Below, piece by piece: positions 58,141 through 64,000 of a stretch of DNA of 64,000 nt (positions are counted from its first letter, which is position 1; every line of letters begins with the position of its first letter). The notes under the pieces are model-generated. The model was given only the letters and a program-made list of their open reading frames with translations. It ran no database searches and had not been told where the DNA came from. Source of the stretch: Actinomadura harenae. GTDB lineage: Bacteria > Actinomycetota > Actinomycetes > Streptosporangiales > Streptosporangiaceae. Position numbers and translations under genes: made by a program. The stretch is taken from the NCBI RefSeq assembly GCF_003696215.1, contig NZ_RFFG01000005.1, positions 62,001 to 126,000 of the forward strand, read 5' to 3'.

Positions 58141-60209
58141 GTGCTGACGCCCAACGCGTAGTGGCAGGCGACCATCCGGTCCGGTTCCCCGTCGATGCTC
58201 CGCGACACCGGATCCTCCCGGTCGCAGAGGGCCCGTGATGCTTCGGACAAGGCCAGGTAGCGCGGGCAGCGCTGCCGGAAGAGGCATCCGGTTTCCAGGC
58301 GTGGCGCATCGGGCGGGACGTCCGGCAGCCGAACGCGTCCGCGTTTCCGTTCCAGCACCGGATCAGGAATCGGGACGGCGTCCAGCAGCGCGCACGTGTA
58401 CGGGTGCGCCGGGTCCTCGTAGACGTGCTCGACGTCGCCGATCTCCACGATGCGTCCGCGATGCATCACGGCTATGCGGTCGGCCACTCTCCGCACCACA
58501 GCCAGGTCGTGTGCGACGAACAGGTACGCCAGTCCTAGGCGAGCCCTCAGTTCCTCAAGCAGATCGATGACTCCGGCTTGGACGGACACGTCCAGTGCGG
58601 CCACCGGCTCGTCCAACAGGACCAGGCTCGGTTCCAACGCGAGCGCACGAGCGATGGCCACGCGTTGCCTCTGACCGCCGGAGAGCCCATAAGGATGACG
58701 GTTCGCGTGCGAGGGTTCTAGGCCGACCAGCTTGAGAAGCTCCTGCACGCGATCAGGGATGTGTTCGGAAGGAAAGGCATGGGTGCGCAGCGGTTCGGCG
58801 AGTATGGCGGCGACCCGCATCCTGGGATCGAGAGAGCTGAACGGATCCTGGAACACGACTTGGACGTTGCGGCGCAGGGCTTTGCGACCCGCACCGTCGA
58901 GGCCGGCACTGTCCTCGCCCAGGATCTCGATCCGCCCGCCATTCCGGGGCCGCGCCATCGCGAGGATCTCCATCAGGACGGTCGTCTTCCCACATCCCGA
59001 CTCCCCGACCAGGCCCAGCGTCTCGCCCGCGCGGATGTCGAAGCTGACGCCGTCGACCGCGCGCAGCAAACCCTTCCCGCGCCCGAACGAGTTCCTCTGC
59101 TCAACGTGGAAACGGTGCAGGTCCTTCACATCAAGGACGGCCTCACGGCTCGTGCGTGCGCGCGCTGCATCGTCCTCACCGATCGGGGGGAGAAGCTCGG
59201 TGGGGGTCAGCGGGAACACGGCATCGGGATCGCGCGTCGCCGGGGTGTTGAGACACGCGGCGGCATGTCCGGGACGGCCGACCGGGAGCATTTCCGGCTC
59301 GTCGTCCCAACAGGCGCCGACGGCGATGGGACAGCGCGGCGCGAACGGGCAGCCGGGCGGAAGCGCGTTGAGCTGCGGCGGCGCCCCGTCGATCGGGACC
59401 GGACGGCCGCCCGCGTCGTCCAGCCGGGGAAGCGAGCGCAGCAGGCCGATCGTGTACGGCATCCGGGGACGCCGGTAGATGTCCTCGACCTGGCCGCTCT
59501 CCACCGCCCGGCCCGCGTACATCACCAGGACGCGGTCGGCGAACCCCGCGACCATGCCGAGATCGTGGGTGATCATCAGGATCGCCGCGCCGGCCGCCTC
59601 GCCCGCCGTCCGCAGCACGTCCAGCACCTGCGCCTGGAGCGTGACGTCCAGCGCGGTCGTGGGCTCGTCGGCGACGATCGCGAGCGGGTCGTTGGCGACC
59701 GCCATCGCGATCATGACGCGCTGCCGCATGCCGCCGGAGAACTCGTGCGGGTGCGCGCGGGCGCGGCGAGCGGCGTCCGGGATGCCGACCAGGTCCAGCA
59801 GTTCCACCGCGCGCGCACGAGCGGCGCCGCGGGTCGCCCCCGAATGGATCCGGATCGCCTCGGCGATCTGGTCGCCTACCGCGTGCACTGGTGTGAGGGA
59901 GGACAACGGGTCCTGGAACACCATCGCCAGGTCCTTGCCTCGGATGCGTGACATCTCGCCGTCGGACAGCCCAAGGAGCTCGCGCCCGCGGAGCCGTACC
60001 GAGCCGGTGACCTCCGTCCGGTCCGGCAGAAGCCCCAGGACGGCGAGCGCGACGGCCGTCTTGCCCGACCCCGACTCGCCGACCACGCCGAGCACCTGGC
60101 CGCGCCCGACGGAGAAGCTCACCCCCCGGACCGCCCGGACGTCCGGCCGGTAGGTGACGGCGAGGTCCTGGACCTCCAGCACGTTCGTTCCGATCCCCCG
60201 CGGGTTCAT
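58137..60209 (-). CDS. Fused two-domain peptide ABC transporter ATPase (DppD-DppF)
   Basis: 690 residues with two complete nucleotide-binding domains. The first has GESGSGKTAVALAVLGLLP, FSGGMRQRVMIAMA and IVADEPTTALDV; the second has GESGCGKTTVLMEI, LSGGQRQRVAIARALALEP and LLDEPVAALDV. Each is followed by the Cys-rich oligopeptide C-domain (CPFAPRCPIAVGAC; CLFRQRCPRYL). Fusion of DppD and DppF is common in actinobacteria. Overlaps the permease gene by ATGA. Confidence 0.95.
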   Translation of the reverse strand: MNPRGIGTNVLEVQDLAVTYRPDVRAVRGVSFSVGRGQVLGVVGESGSGKTAVALAVLGLLPDRTEVTGSVRLRGRELLGLSDGEMSRIRGKDLAMVFQDPLSSLTPVHAVGDQIAEAIRIHSGATRGAARARAVELLDLVGIPDAARRARAHPHEFSGGMRQRVMIAMAVANDPLAIVADEPTTALDVTLQAQVLDVLRTAGEAAGAAILMITHDLGMVAGFADRVLVMYAGRAVESGQVEDIYRRPRMPYTIGLLRSLPRLDDAGGRPVPIDGAPPQLNALPPGCPFAPRCPIAVGACWDDEPEMLPVGRPGHAAACLNTPATRDPDAVFPLTPTELLPPIGEDDAARARTSREAVLDVKDLHRFHVEQRNSFGRGKGLLRAVDGVSFDIRAGETLGLVGESGCGKTTVLMEILAMARPRNGGRIEILGEDSAGLDGAGRKALRRNVQVVFQDPFSSLDPRMRVAAILAEPLRTHAFPSEHIPDRVQELLKLVGLEPSHANRHPYGLSGGQRQRVAIARALALEPSLVLLDEPVAALDVSVQAGVIDLLEELRARLGLAYLFVAHDLAVVRRVADRIAVMHRGRIVEIGDVEHVYEDPAHPYTCALLDAVPIPDPVLERKRGRVRLPDVPPDAPRLETGCLFRQRCPRYLALSEASRALCDREDPVSRSIDGEPDRMVACHYALGVST

Positions 60210-61138
60210 CCGGCGCTCCCCTCCACGGCGGGCTCCCCCGAACCGGCCCCCGAACCGGCGCGCGCGCCGTCCGCGGTGACCTCGGCCTCGGCCTCGGCGG
60301 ACGGCCCGGACGCGGCGAGCTGCGGGTCGAGCACGTCGCGCAGCCCGTCCGCGAGCAGGTTCACCGCCAGCACGATCAGGACGAGCAGCCCGGCGGCGAA
60401 CCCGAACAGCCACGGGAAGACCGTCGCCGCGCCGCGGCTCTCGGCGATCACCGTGCCCAGCGAGGTGTCCGGCGGCCGCACCCCGAACCCGAAGTAGGAC
60501 AACCCGGACTCGGCGAGGATCGCGACACTCACGTTCACCGCCGCGTCCACCAGCAGCAGCGACGCCAGGTGCGGCAGGACGTGCCGGACGATCGTGCGGG
60601 TCGCGCCGACGCCCAGGAACCGTGCCGCGAGCACCCACTCGCGCTCGCGCAGCGACACGGTCATGCCCCGCACCATCCGGGCCGTCACCATCCACAGGAA
60701 CGCGGCGAGCAGCGCCACCAGAGCCTGCCAGCCGCCGCCCAGCGCGGGCGACAGCACCGCCATGACCAGGAAGGACGGCAGGACGAGCAGCAGGTCCACG
60801 CCCCACATCAGCGCCCGGTCCGCCCAGCCGCCGAAGTATCCGGCGACCGTGCCGACGACCGCCGCGAGGCCGGTCGACAGCACCGCGACCGACAATCCGA
60901 TGATCAGCGACTTCTGCATGCCGCGCAGGGTCAGCGCGAACACGTCCCGGCCGCTCTGCGTGGTGCCGAACCAATGCCGGGCGGACGGCGGGCTCAGGAA
61001 CGCCGTGAAGTCGATGTCGTCCCAACCCCACGGGGACACGAGCGGCCCCGCGAACGCGAGCAGGAACAGCAGGACGAGCAGGAAAGCCCCGGCGATCGCC
61101 CGTCCCCGTCCCGGACGCCCCCGCATCGCGCCCGTCAC
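60206..61138 (-). CDS. Peptide ABC transporter permease (DppC type)
   Basis: 310 residues, six TM helices, with the EAA loop REREWVLAARFLGVGATRTIVRHVLPHLASLL that docks on the ATPase. The N-terminal GTSGRDVF-like motif reads FGTTQSGRDVFALTLRGM. GTG 61138 is chosen because it overlaps the DppB stop by 4 bp (GTGA); ATG 61126 is an alternative. The C-terminus is an Ala/Glu-rich tail. Confidence 0.92.
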   Translation of the reverse strand: MTGAMRGRPGRGRAIAGAFLLVLLFLLAFAGPLVSPWGWDDIDFTAFLSPPSARHWFGTTQSGRDVFALTLRGMQKSLIIGLSVAVLSTGLAAVVGTVAGYFGGWADRALMWGVDLLLVLPSFLVMAVLSPALGGGWQALVALLAAFLWMVTARMVRGMTVSLREREWVLAARFLGVGATRTIVRHVLPHLASLLLVDAAVNVSVAILAESGLSYFGFGVRPPDTSLGTVIAESRGAATVFPWLFGFAAGLLVLIVLAVNLLADGLRDVLDPQLAASGPSAEAEAEVTADGARAGSGAGSGEPAVEGSAG

Positions 61139-62133
61139 CTCGTCCTCGTGCGCACGCGCGGGTCGAGGATCCCGTACAGGACGTCCGAGAACACCCCGGC
61201 GAGCAGGACGGTCACGGCGGCGAAGCAGGCCGTCGCGGCGACGACGTTGACGTCCCCACGGGAGATCGAGTCCACGAGCCACTCGCCCATGCCGTGCCAG
61301 CCGAAGATCTTCTCGGTGAACATCGAGCCGAGCAGCAGCATCCCGAACGTGTAGGAGAAGTAGGTGGTCATCGGGATCAGCGCGGTGCGCAGCCCGTGCT
61401 TCAGCAGCGCGGCCCGGCGGGTCAGGCCCTTCGCGCGGGCCGTCCGGACGAAGTCGGCGCCGAGCACGTCCAGCATCAGCCCGCGCTGGTAGCGCGCGTA
61501 CAGGGCGGCCTGCCCGAAGGCGATCGTGAGCGTCGGCAGCAGCAGATGGCGCGCGCGGTCCGCGAGCGCGTCGAGCCCGCCGAACGTCCCGTCGCCCGCG
61601 CCCGGCGTGGACTCCCCGACCCACGCGAACAGCTGCGTGCCGGTCATCGCGTTCACCCTCTCGGCCGCGTACTGGAGCAGGACTGCCAGCACGAACACCG
61701 GAACCGACAGCAGCAGGTACGCGCCGTAGGTGGCGGCCCTGTCGGGGAACCGGTCGCGGCGCACCGCCGCGTACGCGCCGAGCAGCACGCCGAACACGCC
61801 GCCCAGGACGGCGCCGCCGAGCAGCAGCCGCAGGCTCACCCACGCCCGCCGCCACATCTCCCCGTTGACGGACTCGCCCTCCCAGGTGTGCCCGAAGTCG
61901 CCGTGCAGCACGCCGTCCGCCCAGGTCAGGTAGCGGCGCGGGAGCGGCGTGCGGTCGTTGAGGTTCAGCCGGGTCAGCTCGGCGTCCACCACGGCCGCGG
62001 ACGGACGGGGGCTACGGTCCATGAGGTTCGCGCGCGGATTCAGCGCGCAGGCGGCCAGGACATAGGCAAGGCTCGCGGCCAGGACCACGAGCACCGCGTA
62101 GTTGGCCAGACGCCGTAGCAGAAAGCCCGCCAT
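61135..62133 (-). CDS. Peptide ABC transporter permease (DppB type)
   Basis: 332 residues with an N-terminal TM helix, a ~60-residue external segment and five further helices. The EAA-loop YARYQRGLMLDVLGADFVRTARAKGLTRRAALLKHGLRTALIPMTTYF is intact. The ribosome site GAGGAGAGG precedes ATG 62133. First gene of the operon, transcribed leftwards. Confidence 0.93.
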   Translation of the reverse strand: MAGFLLRRLANYAVLVVLAASLAYVLAACALNPRANLMDRSPRPSAAVVDAELTRLNLNDRTPLPRRYLTWADGVLHGDFGHTWEGESVNGEMWRRAWVSLRLLLGGAVLGGVFGVLLGAYAAVRRDRFPDRAATYGAYLLLSVPVFVLAVLLQYAAERVNAMTGTQLFAWVGESTPGAGDGTFGGLDALADRARHLLLPTLTIAFGQAALYARYQRGLMLDVLGADFVRTARAKGLTRRAALLKHGLRTALIPMTTYFSYTFGMLLLGSMFTEKIFGWHGMGEWLVDSISRGDVNVVAATACFAAVTVLLAGVFSDVLYGILDPRVRTRTR

Positions 62134-62264
62134 CCTCTCCTCTCCACACGCTAGGTGGTCACGGAATGCTACTTATTGCTCACGTCCTGCGCAGGGATTC
62201 CCCGAAGAACACGGCCCCGCGCTATCACGCGCGCACGAGCCCGCCCTCCGCGCCTCACATGGCG

Positions 62265-62300
62265 AAGGCGCACGCTGCCCGGACGGGCAGCGTGCGCCTT
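62265..62300. terminator. Perfect 16-bp hairpin downstream of the ABC-2-like gene
   Basis: Arms 62265-62280 and 62285-62300 pair fully with a 4-nt loop. It ends the transcript of the gene at 62314-63375 and separates it from the peptide transporter operon. Confidence 0.88.
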
Positions 62301-62313
62301 GGGTGGCGAGGTT

Positions 62314-63375
62314 TCAGGCCAGGGCGGCCTCAGGCTCGGAGGTGGGGGTCGGCATCGCGCGCCTGCGGTTGCGGAGGCCGCCGAGGGAGAGCAGGAGCAG
62401 GCCGCCGAGCGCCCACGCGCCCAGGACCGCGAGCGGCGTCGCGATCCGCGCGCCGTCGAAGAAGGCCGTCGCGCGGATCAGCGTGGCGGCGGCGCCAGGC
62501 GGGAGGTACTGGCCGATCTCGCCCCACGGCCGGGGCAGCATCTCGGGGGCGGAGGTCGCCGCCGACAGCGGGTTGCCGATCAGCAGCAGCGTCAGGGCGC
62601 CGAGCCCGAGCCCCGGACGGCCGACGAGGGCGGCCAGGCCCGCGACCGTCGCGGCGCACGCCAGGATCGCCAGGCCCGTCGCGCCCGCGATCCACAGGTA
62701 CGAGCCGGGCAGCAGGGACAGTCCGTAGCGGGCGAGCCAGGCGGATCCGAGCCCTCCGGCGACCGCGAAGAGCAGGACCCCGGCGAGCCGCCACGGGACG
62801 GACCGGACGGCCAGAGTGAGCAGGGCGGCCCCGGCGATCCCGGACATGACCAACGGCAGCACCATGGCACCGAACCCGGTGCCGCGCGGGTCGCCGGGCG
62901 AGGCGGGCACCACGTCCTGGACGGCGGGCGCGGCAGGCCCCGCGCCGGCGGCCCGACCCGGCGCGGGGAGCAGCGCGGCCATCTGGCCGAGCTGCTGCGC
63001 GATCACCGGCGACGCGGCGGACGCGACGAGCACGCGCGGACCGGCCGGCGTGACGACGATCGCGCCGTAGGCGTCCCGGCCGGTGAGGGCCGCGCAGGCG
63101 GACGCCTCGTCCGGGCGGATCCTCAGGTCGAACATGCCGGGCCGCTCGTGGGCGAGCCGCGCGGCGACCGCGTCCGCGCCGGGGCCCGCGACGACGATCG
63201 GCACCTCGCGCGGCGCGACCTTCGCGGACGGCCAGGCGAAGGCCGTGATCATCACCAGCTGGAGCAGGGCCGCGCCGAGCGCGACCACCAGGGCGCGGCG
63301 GGCGGATCCGGCGTGGCGCGCGGGGCTCGTGGAGCTCGCGGGGCCCGTGGAGCTCGCGGGGGGAGTCACGGTCAT
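62314..63375 (-). CDS. ABC-2/DUF3533-like membrane protein
   Basis: 353 residues: one N-terminal TM helix (~30-50), a ~150-residue external domain, and five C-terminal TM helices ending in GGLLLLSLGGLRNRR. This is the layout of DUF3533/YhgE-type ABC-2-like proteins, which often export drugs or lipids. No ATPase is next to it. ATG 63375 has GGAGG 6 nt upstream. It is divergent from a TetR gene and likely its target. Confidence 0.82.
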   Translation of the reverse strand: MTVTPPASSTGPASSTSPARHAGSARRALVVALGAALLQLVMITAFAWPSAKVAPREVPIVVAGPGADAVAARLAHERPGMFDLRIRPDEASACAALTGRDAYGAIVVTPAGPRVLVASAASPVIAQQLGQMAALLPAPGRAAGAGPAAPAVQDVVPASPGDPRGTGFGAMVLPLVMSGIAGAALLTLAVRSVPWRLAGVLLFAVAGGLGSAWLARYGLSLLPGSYLWIAGATGLAILACAATVAGLAALVGRPGLGLGALTLLLIGNPLSAATSAPEMLPRPWGEIGQYLPPGAAATLIRATAFFDGARIATPLAVLGAWALGGLLLLSLGGLRNRRRAMPTPTSEPEAALA

Positions 63376-63391
63376 GGCCGCCTCCAATAAA

Positions 63392-63405
63392 ATCGGACGT
63401 TCGTT
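63392..63405. promoter_or_regulatory. TetR operator 1 (ATCGGACGTTCGTT)
   Basis: Shares CGGACGTTCGTT with operator 2, 60 bp away. It lies in the leader/promoter of the ABC-2-like gene, 17 bp before its ATG. Confidence 0.75.
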
Positions 63406-63443
63406 CTCTTTAACGCCCGTCACCGTCCCACCGGCCCGCCGAC

Positions 63444-63472
63444 TTGTCAAGAACGGACGTTCGTTTTAGTTT
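63444..63472 (+). promoter_or_regulatory. tetR promoter TTGTCA-N17-TAGTTT
   Basis: -35 TTGTCA at 63444-63449, -10 TAGTTT at 63467-63472; 6 nt further on is the ATG, so the mRNA is leaderless. Operator 2 fills the spacer. The complementary TTGACA (63445-63450 on the minus strand) could serve the divergent gene. Confidence 0.8.
63452..63465. promoter_or_regulatory. TetR operator 2 (AACGGACGTTCGTT)
   Basis: A palindrome of form AACGnACGTnCGTT between the -35 and -10 of tetR; repressor binding there would block the promoter. Confidence 0.82.
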
Positions 63473-63478
63473 GTGGGC

Positions 63479-64000
63479 ATGCCCCGAGTCAGCGAAGAGC
63501 ACCTGGAGCGCCGCCGCCGCCAGATCATCGACGCGGCCCGCGCCTGCTTCATCCGCAACGGCCTGTACGAGACGTCGATGCAGGACATCTTCGCCGAGTC
63601 GGGCCTGTCGGCCGGGGCCGTCTACCGGTACTTCAAGAGCAAGAGCGAGATCGTGGACGAGATCGTCGCGGAGGGTGGCGGCGAGCTGCAGAAGGTGCTG
63701 TCCGCCCTGGTGGACGCCGATCCGCTGCCCGACCCCGACCGGCTCTGCCTGGCGATGTGCGAGCGGATCACCGAGCTCGCGACCGGCAACGGCCCCGGCC
63801 GGCTCGCCATCCAGGCATGGGCGATGGCCGCGCACGACGGAGCCGTCGGTGAGAAGGTGCGGCAGACCATGCGCACCTCACGCGACCACTGGGTGACCTA
63901 CGTCCGGCGGCTCGCGGAGGCCGGGCGGGTGCCCGCCGACATCGACGCCGAGGCCGCCGGGCGGGTCCTGTTCGGCCTGTTCCCGGGATTCATCCTCCAG
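63479..64000 (+). CDS. TetR-family transcriptional repressor, 3' end outside the window
   Basis: The first 174 residues are seen. HTH at ~10-55 (RRRRQIIDAARACFIRNGLYETSMQDIFAESGLSAGAVYRYFKSKSEIV), then helical ligand-binding domain (LAIQAWAMAAHDGAVGEKVRQTM). It is divergent from the ABC-2-like gene with two shared operators, so it probably represses itself and the transporter until an efflux substrate binds. The C-terminus is cut by the window edge. Confidence 0.93.
   Translation, partial: MPRVSEEHLERRRRQIIDAARACFIRNGLYETSMQDIFAESGLSAGAVYRYFKSKSEIVDEIVAEGGGELQKVLSALVDADPLPDPDRLCLAMCERITELATGNGPGRLAIQAWAMAAHDGAVGEKVRQTMRTSRDHWVTYVRRLAEAGRVPADIDAEAAGRVLFGLFPGFILQ

Overview
This is one window of a high-GC actinobacterial chromosome. 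Third codon positions are almost all G/C, GTG starts are frequent, and many genes begin 6-8 nt after a TAnnnT -10 box. Conserved blocks (recO-uppS; hrcA-dnaJ-rsmE-HIT-phoH-ybeY-corC-cytidine-deaminase-like-era; lepA/rpsT; holA-comEC-comEA) and the mix of families point to a filamentous actinomycete, perhaps Streptosporangiales (Actinomadura-like). The genus is an inference. I saw no tRNA, rRNA, insertion sequence, prophage or CRISPR array.

Layout. 1-5.4 kb: a 5'-truncated HNH-type protein, an OsmC protein, a TauD-type dioxygenase, uppS-recO, and an M4 metalloprotease next to its likely inhibitor (emfourin). 5.4-8.8 kb: leuA behind a leucine leader-peptide attenuator, ddaH and a zinc-ribbon/TerB protein. 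8.9-25.7 kb: the era-to-hrcA housekeeping block on the minus strand. It is interrupted by a SARP/LuxR-sized regulator plus an MMPL exporter, a lipoprotein, and a plus-strand ECF sigma/anti-sigma-like pair. A CIRCE element controls hrcA-dnaJ. 25.7-33.7 kb: a frameshifted DUF3097 gene, two DUF4870 proteins, hemW, a YezG-like orphan, two unrecognised genes and a Uma2 protein. 33.8-45.3 kb: lepA/rpsT, kptA convergent with a HAD-like gene, a LysR regulator, holA, comEC, a 1.26-kb gene-poor stretch holding two 18-bp minisatellites, and comEA. 45.3-56.4 kb: degV, an imidazolonepropionase-like amidohydrolase, hflX, then aceB and glcDEF (glycolate to glyoxylate to malate). 56.4-64 kb: a four-gene peptide ABC transporter operon, then an ABC-2-like membrane protein divergent from a TetR regulator with two shared operators.

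The strongest regulatory signals are: six strictly alternating CAAG[T/C]GG heptads with 11- and 21-bp periods upstream of the MMPL exporter, whose downstream neighbour encodes a SARP-type regulator; a leuA leader peptide with four consecutive leucine codons and no 5' UTR; a TTGACC-N18-TAGCGT promoter with a downstream palindrome ahead of aceB; and paired TetR operators at the right edge. All functions come from reading the sequence by eye; no database search was run.
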